In this document: one piece after another, positions 37,590-51,235 of the stretch
Layout of the letters: every line of letters starts with the position of its first letter
How positions within the stretch are numbered: the stretch's first letter is position 1
Source: Serilophus lunatus
Taxonomy: Eukaryota; Chordata; Aves; Passeriformes; Eurylaimidae
NCBI GenBank assembly: GCA_013399895.1
Contig: VXBA01003072.1
Coordinates: forward strand, 125,466-189,465
Length of the DNA stretch: 64,000 nucleotides
Direction of reading: 5' to 3'
Notes under the pieces: generated by a model
Databases searched by the model: none
What the model was told of the DNA's origin: nothing
What the model saw: only the letters and a program-made list of their open reading frames with translations
Translations under genes and position numbers: made by a program

Positions 37590-39985
37590 TCACGATTTTT
37601 CAACTTTCAAAACATTGCCAGAAGGTGGAGAGGCAGAAAAAGAGAAAAAACCCCAGGTCTGTGCCACCTGCTACAAGACTTATGAGAGTAAGATAATAGA
37701 GTCAAGATATGTTTCAAATTCACCTCCCTTGCTCCTTTAGCTACCATTCTATTTCACTAACACACAACATTTACAGAATATTTAAATAAAGATATCTAAT
37801 TATGCTGTAAAAAAATGTTAACATTGTTGAAGTTTCATTATTTACAGATGGTAACGTGACTGGAAAGGACAGTTATGATGATGTATAAAAGTAAAGCTGG
37901 TAAGGTAAGAAATGAAAAGCTGAACATTTTTTATATATATTTACACAACCTCTCTTCCCAAGTTGTTTCCAAGTTCTGGTTAAAGCACCTATTTTTATTT
38001 CAGCTTAAGGCTGGCCTTTTTCCTGTACAGAGATTGCCAAATGTGACAAACCATAAACTGTTTGTCAGCAATTTAGAACATGGTGAGCACAGTGCTCCAT
38101 GCTGAGTTTATGGGTGAGTTGTGCTGACTGCTCTATTAAAGAAGTCTGTACTCAATCATTTAATCAATTGAAAAGAGAAACACTTTCAATTTTCATGTGA
38201 TCAAGCCCACAGTTATGCCAGATTGACAGCAGCATTTGGCATGAAACTCTTCCTTCCCTTTGGAGAACTGTAAAGGAAAAATGAAGTAAGTTGGAGAGCA
38301 GGGCTTTTTGCATTGTCAGGGAACAATGGAAAAACAAGGGTGAATTCTACTCCTGGGATACAAGGATGACAACACTGAGTTCTAGGTGAAGATACTTTGC
38401 CTGCCTCAGCTAAGATGGGAAATGAATTCTTAAAGAATAGAATTAAAGTCTATTTCTGGTGTAGGGCATATGGAGATCACAGAAGATGCCATCCATGAAG
38501 GCTCGCCCTGCCGTTTTTATATTGGCACTGTTGGGACAGGTCTCTGTCTGCAGTTCATTGACTGATAACAATATTGTAGCCTCCTATATTGCAAAAGTAC
38601 AGCTGCTTTACAGTAAAGCAGAAAGAAGTCTGGAGAAGTCTTGGCATAGAACACCCTGGAGCTGAAAACCTTTCATCAGTTTGCAGTAGTATTTTATACT
38701 GATACTTTTAAAGCATTTATGTTTACCTATTCAGTTCTTCACATTACGCCAAAATATCCTTACAACTGACTTTCATTTTATGTTTCCAGTTACACTGTGA
38801 GGCCAGAGCCTGATTTATTAGCTTGCCCTAAGTAAAAATTGAAAACGTTTGGTGGCTGGAGCCTGTCGTATTTATGCTTCAGGATTATGGAATCAGCTAC
38901 TTAGTTATAGGCAGAAATCAGAATCTGATTTTTGAGTCAGAACTGAAGAGGCTTGCATTTGTTGCTGGTTTTAATTAGGCCAGATCTGTGAAGTTTGCTG
39001 GGGCTCTTTCTGAACAATGGTGTAAAAAAACTGTTATGAAAGATCATTACCTTCTTTTAATGATTAGGGCATTGTCAGATCTTTGAAAACATAGAGCAGT
39101 ACAGAATTCTCAAGCATTTATTTGCATAAAGTTTATTTTATGCAGGAGGAGGTAGTGAAATGAGATACAAGAACTCTAATACATAAAAATCACATGAAAT
39201 ATAGCCCCTCAGTGCATAGATGGAAAAGTTTCTGTAATTCTGGGTCATTCTGACACAAAATTACTCTGCCTTTACAAATAAAACCAATATATCAAACCCT
39301 AGCAAAACCTTGCCCTAGATTCTTATCTTGTTAGCTACCTCCACCCCTACTGAGTTTTCTCCTCATAAGATTTCCCGACCTCTTGTTTTTCTCCTCAACT
39401 TGCCTGTTTTTCTGTCGGTACAGAATAAAAAGTGTTGAGCTGCTAGAAAGTCTCATCTGTGAACTAAATCTGCTCAAGTCTCAATTTCAACATAAAGATG
39501 CAATTTCAACATAAACCTTTTATCTTCGAATTTAGTACACATGTCATTAGGGTTAACTTTTTTTTCTTTTCTTTTTTTTTTAGATTTGTTCCATCTTTAC
39601 TCTTTGATGTTCCTCTGTGTGGGAGTTGGTGGGATTTCAGAGGAGCAGCCAAGAGAGAAAGAACAGCAGCACTCACATGACCCCAACACTACTTCATGCC
39701 ATTGGAGAGAAACTGAGTTGTAAAATAGATTTCCAAAGGCAAACTAAAAATGATCAAGCAATGATAGGGAATAATTACTCTTTCTGCTGTGAAAGGGAAT
39801 CCCCACCCAACTTTGCAACTGCTGCCAGGGACTTACCTCGAGCTCTCTGTCTTCTTGTAAGAAGGGAAGTTAAGAAGCTAATGACTAATTCCAATCAGGT
39901 ATTTACCTCCATTTCGGCTAACACATTTCCAGGCATTAAAGCCAAAACAAAATTTTCTTTCAGGATTACTTTTCCCCAGCTCTTC

Positions 39986-40007
39986 TTTTTTTTTTTTTTT
40001 TTTTTTT
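39986..40007. repeat. Poly-T tract (T22)
   Basis: Twenty-two consecutive T. Read on the minus strand it would be a poly-A run, but the sequence preceding it on that strand has no AATAAA and resembles no known transcript. Confidence 0.9.
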
Positions 40008-42535
40008 AGCCTGCAGAATAAATTCTTTACCTCCTTTCAGAAAGTTGTTCCTCAAAAGAAAAGAGTGATTAGGCCTAACAGAGAGCAATGTTGAGTAGAA
40101 ATATAACATATAAAAAACAGATGATGAAAGAAACAGCTGTCACTGGGCTAGATTCACTAAGACCTTTCAAAAAGGCCTGAGGCAGGCTTTACTGGGAGTA
40201 TATGAGGGTATAAACTGAGCTCACTGCATTGCCTCAATTACCCTTTCCTTCTCCATGAGAGAAATTGCCCTTTGCAATCACCATCTGGTGGCAGCTGGTG
40301 GTACCAGGGGGAAGAGGTGGAACGGGAAATCAGCTCCTTCAGAGGGTGCTTCATGTACTTTTGCTAAAATCAAGGCTTGGACTTTTCACCTCAGTGCTCT
40401 TTTTCAGCTGATGGGAACAAGCCTCATTGTTTCCAGGCTCTCACTTATCTTTGGGGTAACTCAAAGGCTGAAGTTTGTGTTTTCAAGAGAATATTTGAAG
40501 TGTGTTCTGCAGGCTGTGAAATAAACGATTAGTCCTGAACACTAATGTCCTCTTCTTATGCAGAAGACAATTGGTACAAAACTAACAGAAGTCTAGCCAG
40601 GACTGAAAACAGGGAAAAGGAGAAAAGAAATCTCTCATATCCTACTACAAATTTCTGAGACACCCATTCACCCACCAGAGGTATGTTTATTTTCACCCTC
40701 TTGTCTCAACAAGACCTACAGAAAAAAGAAGCTGAATGAGACCATAGGAATGCTGGAAGCATTTACTCATAGGAAAACTTTGTTGGTAACATTTTACACA
40801 GACCCCATGGAAGATGCTGTAGACTGAGCCCTGTTTAGTTTTTGCTAAGCTCTACCTGCAGCCAGATCCACCTGATAAGGTCAGGGATTCAAGTGGTGTG
40901 TGCTGTCTTTCCGAGCTGCCAGGAGCAATAGCAAAAGTACATTTTCCTCTTAAGAAACCATGATAGACAGGTGTTTGTGAAAGATTTTTGGGTGCAACAT
41001 GCATGCTTTGTTTCTTTAACAGCTTAGTGCTGCCAGTTGCTCAAGAGCAGTGGAAGTCAGAGAAAGGGCACAGTGTCACTGCAGAAAAATCTACTGAAAA
41101 CTCTTCTGAGCTTTGTCTTCCTCGCTGTCATTTCTTGCCATAAGCCTTTGGGACGGGAAGAGGAAGCTTTCACTGGCAGCAATGGCAGCTCATTCCCTTG
41201 CTGATGTTCCTTCCAGCACTTGTTACACATCTGGCATATGCAAATCATGTTGAAACCATGGAAATCGGTGTGTGTATATTGTTTCTTTCAGTGTGTGTTT
41301 TCATGTCTATAAACATACATAATATTTATATAAGGATATAAACATAACTAATGATAATGAACTTTTGGGCTGGAGTGAGCTATGGCAAAGAAACAGATCA
41401 CAAAATCAGAAGGCGGGTCTTCGATTTGGCGTTTTGAGGAAGGAGACAACAGAATACTTAATCCTTTTGTCCCTTCTTGCCCTGAGCTTGCTGCAGTTAG
41501 AAGGGTGTGCAGATTCAGGCATGCTATGATTCATTCTGTATGTGTCATCTGGTAGAACTTAGCTGTAAGTGCAGCAGTCCAAATTACCACGTAGTTTATA
41601 ACATGGCCTGAAGTGCTGACCTATACTATTTTTTCCCTTCTTTTTTCCCCCTTATGGCTTGTTATAGAAGTTCTCAGGAGCCTGAGGAAACCAGATGATC
41701 ACCAAACCTACTGGAAGTAGGTAAGCAACTTAAGGTACAGGTATTATGCCACTCGTGACTACTTGACAAGGTCTCAGTTTGTTTCCCATCAAGGACAGCT
41801 AAGATATAAAACCAGATCAAAGATTTCTCAAAGGAAAAAATTAATGCCCTGCCCTAATTCATCACAGGAAAATTACCCTGTCTAATACTCACTTCCTGTC
41901 ATTCTGTTGAAAAACAGCAACAATCAGTCTGCCAAGGTGGAGTACCTGTAGGATAAGAAAGAAAATTATTCATGATCTCCCAACAAAACGAGCTCCTAAA
42001 GACATTGTGAACCTGATCCAAAATCCATGGAAAGGAGCAAAATCCTTTCCATGACTTGCTGGATGGGGAGTACTGTACTGATACATTGTCTTCAATATCT
42101 GGTTCTTACTAGAGAAAAATAGTGAATCACTTGAACAAAATACTGCACCAAAGCACAGGGCAACTGTGACATAGACTCTCAAAATCTGCAGTTCACCTCA
42201 GCTGCAGGATTAAGATGTGCCCTTGAACTAGAAGCTTGTTCTGCTGTGGCTTGCTTTGAGGTCTCTGAGTTTGGCCTCACTTCCCACTATCTGGGGTATA
42301 TTAGCAAGGATCAAAGAGCTGTTCTTTTCCACTTGAGCTCTGAGAACCACAGCCTAACCACAGGTAAACTTTGGAGCAGCCCACATTGTTCCCTAACTAG
42401 CTGGGGCTTTAAGCCTTCACCCACAGCTTTTGGCTCCTCCTGTACTTTCAGACTTTGTCTTTTGACACCAGACTCAGGTGCTTTTTGACTCCTGCTTCAT
42501 TTGTTCAATTTCCAGAGAAGAGCAAAGGACTTGGG

Positions 42536-42733
42536 GAAGAGTCTAGAGAACAAATGATCTGAGCAGTGGGATTCTTTAGCCTGGAGAAAATGATGTTCAA
42601 GGGGACCTTATCCCTCTCTACAACTATGTGAAAGGAGGTTGTAATAAAGTAGATGTCAATTGCTGTTCACAAGTAACAGGACAAGAGGAAATGGCCTCAA
42701 GTTGCCCCAGGAAATGGATAGTCTAAATCTGAA
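42536..42733 (+). mobile_element. CR1 ORF2-tail fragment, plus orientation
   Basis: The segment contains TTTAGCCTGGAGAAAATGAT, GGGGACCTTATCCCTCTCTA, CAACTATGTGAAAGGAGGTT, then AACAGGACAAGAGGAAATGG and CCTCAAGTTGCCCCAGG. This matches the coding strand of the CR1 ORF2 C-terminus (motif F-S-L-E-K...L-Y-N-Y-L-K-G-G...D-R-T-R-G-N-G-L-K-L). Stops and indels break the frame. The usual 3' UTR is missing, so both ends are truncated. Confidence 0.9.
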
Positions 42734-44950
42734 ATATTTCAGGTATCTTCTTTAGGAGTGGAGTACTCGACATCTTTGCAATGGTTTCATGAGCTTCTAG
42801 AAACCTGATCTGAATCAGATGCCTGTCTCTATTTGCATGTCTCAGGAAAGAAAAGTAAACTTGTTTATAAATAAATAAATCATGGCCAAGCACTAGTTTT
42901 AACTGTTCTGCAACTGGTTAGAAGTCAAGATCTGTCTGCACATAGATGTGACTTGGACTTGAGAATTGCTGTTGAAAGGGTACAGTTCAGGGTTTGTAAA
43001 AATGCTGGTTCAAAAGGGTAACATCCTCCTTACTTTATCTTGAAATGTGATCTTGTAGTCACATGGCCTCAGATAAATGTGAGGCACACTCATTCTTGAA
43101 AAATTGTTGCTTATGTTGATTCCAACAGGGAAAAGTCAGGTCTCACATGTATCTCCAGGAGCTGTGATAAAAGCTTTCTGTTGGTAGGAGTAACCACAGC
43201 TTTGTCAACAGAAATAGTTCTTTCCTCTTTCATAAATAACTGATATTCTTCCATTGCCTCTCAAATAACATATATATAACAAACCTGTTATTTCTGATTG
43301 CACCCATAAATTTCCCCTCCCCTGTTAAATCTTTCTATTGACTCTCTGCAGAGATTTTTTGTGGCAGTAGTTATTATGGATTCTGCATAAGAATGAAGTG
43401 TACGTTTTTAGTATTCTTAGCTTTAACCTCAAATCATTCTGTAACAATATTATGGGTTAGCATGAATAAGCAAGTCTAGTTATAATTGTTTCTACTGTTG
43501 ACAATAATGTGTAGTTTACACATCCTGAAATAAAATGGTATATATTGCTTCAAGGACTCATGCCAAGCACAAAAGTAAATTGTGTCACCCTTTTAGCCAC
43601 AGTGGTTCCAAGAAAGCACTTTTATGGATTTAACTTATGTGTCTAATTATCAGAAAAGAGCCCTGAAGGCCTGTGTGTGTAATAAACCCCAACCATTCTG
43701 TTTAAAACTAAGAGTGCCATAAAAATGGCACAATATCCCACACCTTGCATAGACTGTACTTATAGAATGATTTTTCTTACGGTCTTTTCATAATAAGAAT
43801 CCAGCTTGTGTAAAAAATATTAAAAAAAAAAAAATCCTGATGTTTCTTTCAAATTAAAAGTGCTTAAAGGTGTATTCAGCTGAAGGTCTGTGGGTAGGTC
43901 CTGCTCCTGAAAATCTCTGCCCACAGGTGGTACCATGCATTGTGAAACATCCAGAAAAAGAGTTTAGACAAGAACTTCCACCAGCAAGTTAAATCATCAG
44001 CTACCACATTATAACCACAAACGTAATTTCTTGAAAATCCCACAATTATAACACAGTGAAAGGACATGTGGGCAATAAAAGCATAAGCTCTTTAGAGGAC
44101 TCCATTAGGCACTGCCTTACCAGCCTGGGAGTGGGATTCCTTCCCATGTCTCCAGGCACACATGGGAATTGCCCTGCTCTGAGTGTTTTTTTCTGTAGCT
44201 TATTTGGCAAACTATAATGGGATGGGAAAAACTCCACAAATTGACTCACAAGACAAACCTGATCAGAACCATCTCTCTTCTGATCCTCTATGGTTTTTTC
44301 CCAAACATATGAAGTCCTCATGAAACAGTGTTGGATTGAGCATGTCCTTTGCTGCCACCTCTTTCCATCGCTCAAAACAACAAAGCAAAATCTGGTCCAT
44401 TTTTGAAAGACTAAAAAAAAAAAGATTTGAAAGATTATTTTAAAAATATTAAAAAACCATACAGAGTGTAGAACTGGGTAAAATATTGCTGTAGTAACAG
44501 TCTGTGAATAGTCAGAAATTTGTGAATAAGGTCAAACATACAGCTCCCATTTCTAGGAGCTGAATGGTGCATGAAATACCTGGTTTCTCATCTTCTGACT
44601 TGTACTTGCACTCTCCAAATGTGAGATTGTTTTAATTGTGAGAAGGAGTGAGACGAAGATTACAAGTTTGGAAAATGTGAAGATAAAGAAGAGGAAGATG
44701 GGAAATTCCCAAAGAACTCTGTTTCTGTAACCCACGGCCACTTCCAACTTCTGGAAGTCTCTAGACCAAAGCAGGGCCTGTTTTGAAGCTAGATTCAGTG
44801 GCTCAGGGATTTGTCTGACTGAGTTTTAAAAATTTAAGGAAATCCAACAGGCTGTGTGTGTGCCTTTTTCAGTGTGGTGCCTCTCAAATGAATACATTTT
44901 TCTTACGTCTAACCAGAATGTCCTGAAAGCTGTTGCATTTCACTGCACAA

Positions 44951-44982
44951 GAGAAGAGTCTAGTTTGAGAAGAGTCTAGTTC
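44951..44982. repeat. 16-base tandem duplication
   Basis: GAGAAGAGTCTAGTTT is followed directly by GAGAAGAGTCTAGTTC, fifteen of sixteen bases identical. It is a recent-looking micro-duplication. Confidence 0.9.
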
Positions 44983-46657
44983 TGTGTTCTCTATAGTCCC
45001 CTTATGGGTAACTAAAGACAAAAATGAAATTTCCAGCCATCCTTCACTTCGCCTTTTCTTCTGCAAATCCAGCAGAACAGCCCCTTTCACACATCTCGTG
45101 CTCCATGGACTAACTGCAACACGCCAACATTTTTCTTTCATGGGAAGCCCATAATGGGCAGGAGCTGCCTCACAGGGGCTGGGCAGAAGGGAGGAATCAC
45201 TTCTGATGGCCCAATGGAAACATTCTTGCTAATACATCCCTGGATGTGTTTGGCCTTCATCGTCGTGTGGAACATCACCAGGCACAGTGACACTACCCCG
45301 AATTTGTTGTGGGGCTGCCACAAAATGCTTAGATACCTGAAAAAGGATAAATGTTTAAGCTATTCTATTGCTTAGAAAATCTGAGGCATGAAGAAGAACT
45401 AGCAGTGGGCATTGTTACAGCCCTGGCAGCACACCTTTATCTTGTATGGCAGAAATATCAATTTCTCCAATCAAGTCAAATTGTACAGCAGTGAAGATAG
45501 ATGCCTTCTCTGGAGGCATACTGGCATGCCTTTTTCTGAGGCAGATCAGTTTAAGACAGAGATCCCTCTCCAGTATCAGGAGGTAACAGTTAAATTCATT
45601 ATTACCCTTCCTAAGTTCCCTTTCCCCCATCCGTCTGAACATATGAATTATTTATTCTGAGTCTGGTTATTCCATCCGAGTGTAAACCTTAAATTAGAAT
45701 AACTGAAACTCAGGAAGGATGATTATCTCAGGCCACAAAAATAAACATTTCCAGCTTTATTGTTTTCAAAGTTAACTCCAAGATTTTTAAACACAAACAC
45801 AATAGCCCTGAGAAGTCATATCTGACCTATAAACTAAAGGCTGTAGTGCATTAAGTGTATTTGCTTTGTTCTGCAGATGTTAGAAGAATTGCCCACAAAA
45901 TATGACAGGTTCAGTTAATTTTATCTTAGACAAATGTAATGAGCATCTGTTTTGATTTTTCTCGGTCATTGATACGATTCCTTTTAAACTTGATACCAGT
46001 TGGTTTATACAAGTGTGCAAAAGTTGTAAACAGCCAAAGATGAAGCTGTTCCAATGCTGAGGAACATTTATTCATTCCACTGTTATCTTTATACTAATAA
46101 ATATAATACCAAATTAGTACCAAAAAAGTCAGGAGTATTTCAAAACACACCAGGATGTATGTCTGTAAACAGGGTCCTATTTACAGAAGTGTTTATGTAA
46201 ATGCTCTATGGAGCATGTGCATAAATATATGGATGGTGTTATTCTCACAGCAAGCTTGGAATCATAGGATACACTGCAGAACCATGCACTAAATAATATT
46301 TATTACATGGCTTCACAATTTATTATGTGCTTTTAAAAACCTCATCTGGCCTTTCCCTACTAACCTGGCTCTTCTGGGACTCTTTTCTACCATTCCATAG
46401 TTCTCAGCACCTTCAAGCAGCTGTTCTCTTCTCTCTGGGCAACCCAGAGCCAAAAGGTGTTTCTTTCTCAGGAGAAATACCTGTGAAATTGTGACTCCTG
46501 CTTCTGAGCTCGTTTTGCTGAGATGAGCAGGCGGCACCACTGAGGTTCCTGAGCCCAAGTGCCAGCTCATGCTACTTCTCTCATCACTCTTCCACTCACA
46601 CACCAGGGTGGAATTGGAGTGTCACCCCCTCTGCCCAATACTTGTCAGCACTCGGCA

Positions 46658-46673
46658 GCACACACACACACAG
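46658..46673. repeat. Short (CA)n microsatellite
   Basis: About seven to eight CA dinucleotides in a row, within otherwise unique sequence. Confidence 0.85.
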
Positions 46674-49532
46674 AAGGAAGTGCAGGGGCTGTTTTTCATG
46701 TAGCCACAGAGTCTGGACTCTGCCTGGTCGGGGATGTGAAACACCACAACAGGCCATGCTTCATGCTCCTGAATGTAGCACAGAAGGGTTTTGACATGTT
46801 TCCAATCCCCCCTCTAAAAGCAAAACCCCAAACCTCCTATACAATTCAAACTGTGGGCTGAGAAATGCCTGTTCCACAAATATGAATCAACCCGAAATTT
46901 TTGGAACCCACAAAAGGCGCCTCCCTAAGTCCAGATTTATCCTTCCAGGAAATTTTCAATCACATTAGGAATGATAGAAATATTAGGATAATGAAAAAGG
47001 GGTGAGTTTGTGTGTGCTTGCATGCATGAAGGTGCAACAGTAAATACCACTCTTCTAACAACAAATACAGCGTGTGGGGAGGAAAAAAAGCACTAAGTAG
47101 CTACCCAATGACTTGTGATGCAACATCAGCTCTGACATTAGATATTGCCTTTGTTTGCCCAGCATTTCAAAAGCTCCTGGCTAGAAATCCTGACCACATG
47201 GCAATTTTCAAGTTCCTTTGTTCCATATCTTCGGGGTAAGGAAGGCTCATTCCATTTGCTTGGATGCACTCGAATGTTGTAAAGAGATACTTTTTTTTCC
47301 ACAGTTGAATTCCAGTGGATTTTGAGAGTAACTGAGAGGTAAAATAAAAGGTAAGAGAAGACAGGGGAGATGAACAGAATAGGGAGATCAAGGGCATTTA
47401 GCTTGTAGGAAAAGATGCTACTGCACTCCTGTATTTTGTAAAAAGCATAGATGCTGAAATATTCTTGTTTGATATTAATGGAAATACATGATGAAGCCAC
47501 TGGTCTTGAGGGAATATGTCTATACTTATAAGCATCCTACATAAAAGTAGACCCAGCAGCATTGCAGGCAAAAATTTTCTCATCCATTATGTTAAAAAAC
47601 GACTTTAAATCATTTCTTTGCATTTAGTTGTGCCCTAAACCCCTTTTATAAAGGTGCTGCTTGCTCTCCTTGCTGACATGACACAAACTAGTTTAAGATA
47701 AGATGTTAGGACTGTTTTAAAATTGTCTAGTAATTTGTTTTCTCCTTTGATGCTAATAGGCATAATTGAGACATTATTTATTTAGTGGAATAGCTTTCAG
47801 CATATTCTCAGTTTCCTCCAGTTGAGGTAGGTTGTCTTCAAAATGTTTATTGCATATGGCATGGATTTTGTTTATTTGGGACAGGTACAGTCTCGCATAG
47901 GAAGGCGACCTGAATTGGTATTGGGTCAGAGGGAAGAGATTGTGTAGTATTTATCTGTGTGTTTCTTGGGTTTAATTACTATGGCATTACTTCTAATCTG
48001 TGTGGTTTTTTTTCTTTCTACTAAAATCTATCAGTCAAAATTTGGCCCAGTAATTTTGTGTGTTGCTGTGGACCAGGAAATACATAGGTTTTAAGATCAA
48101 CAGATTGACTGGCAGAGATTAACCTCCTGAAAACTACCTGTAGTTCTTTCATCTGCTTTAACCATATATAGGACAAAAGAAATATGTAATAGAATCCTGT
48201 ACAATGTGCAATATACAATATATATAATCCTCTCCATATAGGACAACAAAAAAAGTCACAACACTCAATTTTCTATGTCAACATGACCAATTTAGAGTCT
48301 TAAGGGGAAAACTAGTATTTGTGATAAGACAATTCCTCAGAAGTTCTACAGGAAAATATTTCTTTCTCGTCTGCCTGCAAAGCTTTTTTTTCTTTAAATG
48401 GAGAAGTGTTGTAAATGGTCTTAATTGACTATAGGAAAATATACCTATTAAATTGTTGTCTGAATACAAGTATATGATCAGATCTTCTTCTAAGAAACAA
48501 GACAATATTTCAGTGTGTTTCAGTTCATCTCTCACTGGTCTTTGATAAGATATAGAACATAGGAGTGTATCTTGATTCTACTTGGACTAGTCTAAAGATT
48601 AATAAATGTTATTCTGATGGAAAAGCCTTTCATGCTTCCCCTAGGGGCATACTCCCTCACTGGTATAGAATGCAAGCCTTTTGAAATAGTTCTGACTAAT
48701 CAAAAATTTCAAATTAACAATCAGATTAATGAAAACTGTGGCATCATGAAAGTCTCTGTTTTACTCACTGGCCAATGTCACCTGTAAACACTTTAAAACC
48801 CAACAGCTGTTAGTGCAGCCTGATGTTACCACGGCTTTTTATGATTTATCACTGTAGCAGTCCCTTTCCCAGAAGAACCAACCTGTTTTATTGAAATGTA
48901 GCTTTCAGTTTCATACTGTAAAGCAATCATCCTCTTCTATATATTATACATTTTTTCTGGAGAAGAGACTTAGATTTCCTACAGGAGGTGTACTGAAGGA
49001 AATACGTCTGGAAAAGGCATTCTCTTCCCATTAGTGGCACTGCTGATGTGAAGCTAATAAGAATGTAAATCTTTAGACAAGTTTAGCAAACATAATCCAC
49101 TTCTTTTCATTTATCTTCAGATGCTGATAAAAAAAGAAATGCCACAATATTGGTATTTCAAATAGCCATGAAATGTGGAGTGAGAAAGCCATATCCACCT
49201 CTCTCTTTCTCTCTTTGTAAGGATTTTTGACTGATTGTTTTCCCATGATTTACACAATTCCATCCACAGAATTCTTTGATACACTGTTTCTAAAACTCAC
49301 ACTCAGTTTCCAAGCTTCATTCATATTCAGCTTCATCACATTAAAGTGCTGTCATCTGCAGGAGAACATCCTCTCTATTAGCAAATTTCTCCTTTCCATT
49401 TAGGTTTATATAATCTGTTAACAAGTCTTTCCATATCATTCTTCTTGGTAAACTGAGCAACAGGAGAACCATTCATCATTCTCCTGTCTCCTCTGTGAAA
49501 CACCTGATTTATCAGCATAGCTTTTATTTTTT

Positions 49533-49560
49533 GGCCCAGACATAGTGGCTGTGTCTGGCC
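49533..49560. repeat. Inverted repeat, hairpin-forming
   Basis: The left arm GGCCCAGACA pairs with the right arm TGTCTGGCC with one bulged C and a nine-base loop. It lies beside an AATAAA on the minus strand (49523-49528), close to the left limit of the putative LTR described next. Confidence 0.6.
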
Positions 49561-49564
49561 TTCT

Positions 49565-50604
49565 CTGCTAGAATTAAAGAAACACCATCAAAGGTTTTGG
49601 TAAATGCAATGTTTAATATGAATTTGTGAAAATGCAGCTTTGCAAAGGTCAATGGCAAGGCTCACTCTATTACTACACAGGTTGAAGGAAGACCAAATTA
49701 GAACCAATTTGGAATGATTTACATGGAAAAGAGTGCAAAGGATATGAGTGCAATAATGAGTACTTTAACATCTACAAAGTGATTCAATAAGGTTCATTAC
49801 AATTGTCACAATCACTGAGCTGTAGGTTTTAGATAATAACATTCATACCACAATCAGTTCACACACATACACACATGTAAAACAATGTGTATGCCTATTT
49901 CTGTGTGTGTAAAGGCACCCGTGAAAATTCCCCTCGGGTTCAGGGAAATACTCACATCGAATCCCTTTGTGTTTCCCAACAGGCAAGGGTTTCACCTCGA
50001 GGAGCACGGAGATGTGGGGGGCAGGGTATCAGTGTAGACCTTGCCATCAGCAACAGTTCCTTGAGTACCGCAAGCTTTGGGTTTGTGAGCTCCAAGAATC
50101 ATTCCCACTCCGAGGGAGGTTCTGGCACAGCCTACTGCAGTTCAGGGGAGATCCAAGTGCCTCACGGGTGAGATGTGTGGCAGCTGGGCATTGCCAGTCC
50201 ACTTTGCTGTGATCACATGGAAGTCTTGGTTTCCACATGCTGCCCATGAGTTACTGCTCATCAAGGGAGCGTCTTGCCGTTCAGCACTCTCAGCTCTTGA
50301 GCAGTCTTAAACAATTGCTGTTTGCTGTATGTCAGAAGGGTCCCCAAATCAGTCTGACTATTCCAATGATGCTATCTTACCTCAGAGTCAGCGTCTGTGC
50401 ATCTCAACAGTCTATGCTTCTCAACCGCAGCAGGCTGGCTCACCTTTTATATGGCATTCCCCAAGCCCCATCCAATCCAATATCTATTTTACGAGAAAAT
50501 CCAGCCCACACTGTCAGTACCATGCTGTAAACCCTGTGGTTAGAGGTATGTCTGCCAATCCCCTGTTACTTTTTGTTTGTGAGCTTACTGTGACAACCCT
50601 GACA
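49565..50604 (-). mobile_element. Probable solo LTR of an endogenous retrovirus, minus strand
   Basis: This roughly 1-kb segment is richer in G, C and CpG than its surroundings. It is organised like an LTR on the minus strand. Read that way it would start TGTCAGGGTTGTCACAG at 50604, a TGTCA-type start typical of LTR ends. It has TATAAAAGG at 50451-50443 and possible polyadenylation signals ATTAAA near 49612 or AATAAA at 49528-49523. No PBS, polypurine tract or retroviral protein is recognisable, which suggests a solo LTR. The left boundary is unsure: one alternative is TGAGTGCAATAA at 49746, preceded by GGATA, which is close to the TGATA that follows 50604. The family is not one I can name, so the call rests mainly on structure. 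Confidence 0.45.
50443..50451 (-). promoter_or_regulatory. TATA box on minus strand of putative LTR
   Basis: The minus strand reads CATATAAAAGGTGAGCC, a near-consensus TATA element. It lies about 150 bases inside the putative LTR 5' end, as expected for a U3 promoter. Transcription would start about 25-30 bases to its left in window coordinates. Activity is not shown. Confidence 0.4.
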
Positions 50605-51235
50605 TGATATGTGGTGCAACTTGGTCCTCAAGTTCTATTGACCTGTGGAGTCTTCAAGGATAACTCTTGCTTAATCTATTTGATCAGCTGGACTCCAGCA
50701 TGGAGAGCACTGGTGGAATCACAGTGCCCTGTTTATCTTCTCTCTATAATCCACGTGAGGATGACAGTAAACTTGTCCAACCCACGCAAATACTGGAAGT
50801 CTGAATGCTTTGGAGGCCCTCTGCCCTACTGGCAGAGTCTCTGGGTTTGTTGTCATCAGTAGATGTAGCCCTGCTTAATAAAGGGTTTTGCAGCATGTCC
50901 TCTCTGAATTGGTGGGCTTGCCTCCACCTTGCTGTCACAGCCCTGTAACTTGGCTCTGCCTCACCTCTGGAGTCTTTTTTCTCCTTCTGTCTCCCCCCAG
51001 GAAATTTTCCCAAGCTTCTCCAAACTCAATCCTCCATTGCCATGATGTTGGGAAGCAGGCTAGTTACCCTGCTAGTTGTCATGCCAGAGTTTCATGCTTC
51101 CTCCATCAAAATTATTCCTAGTTTGAAAAATGTTTGTCACCTCCTGGACTCTTAATATTTGAATGGAGAAGATTTTGTTTCTCATTTCTGTCCCCAGCTT
51201 AGAGAACATGCTTGACAACACGCCATCCACAATTA

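Larger units (their letters stand above)
36294..42535. other. Unique non-coding DNA with homopolymers, no gene seen
   Basis: About 6.2 kb with no recognisable gene. Homopolymers are A16 at 37574-37589 and T22 at 39986-40007. The 130-codon plus-strand frame at 39617-40009 ends in a run of Phe codons supplied by the T22 tract and has no domain, so it is chance. Confidence 0.7.
42734..49560. other. Unique non-coding DNA, no gene seen
   Basis: About 6.8 kb with frames up to 120 codons (minus strand, 47138-47500), none with a recognisable domain. Small structures are a 16-base tandem duplication at 44951-44982, a (CA)n run at 46658-46673, and a hairpin-forming inverted repeat at 49533-49560. The patch at about 44880-45370 is relatively GC-rich with overlapping frames on both strands (85 codons minus, 73 codons plus). 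It could be an unrecognised old repeat or a decayed pseudogene, but I cannot assign it. Confidence 0.65.

Noticed and set aside
39617..40009. A 130-codon plus-strand frame
   Set aside because: It ends in poly-Phe from the T22 tract and shows no domain or coding signature.
44600..44720. A purine-rich stretch considered as a second polypurine tract
   Set aside because: It is too short and too often interrupted by pyrimidines to stand out.
49861..49920. CA/TG-rich stretch that could be read as a microsatellite or Z-DNA site
   Set aside because: Only short imperfect CA and TG runs are present, and they lie within the putative LTR.
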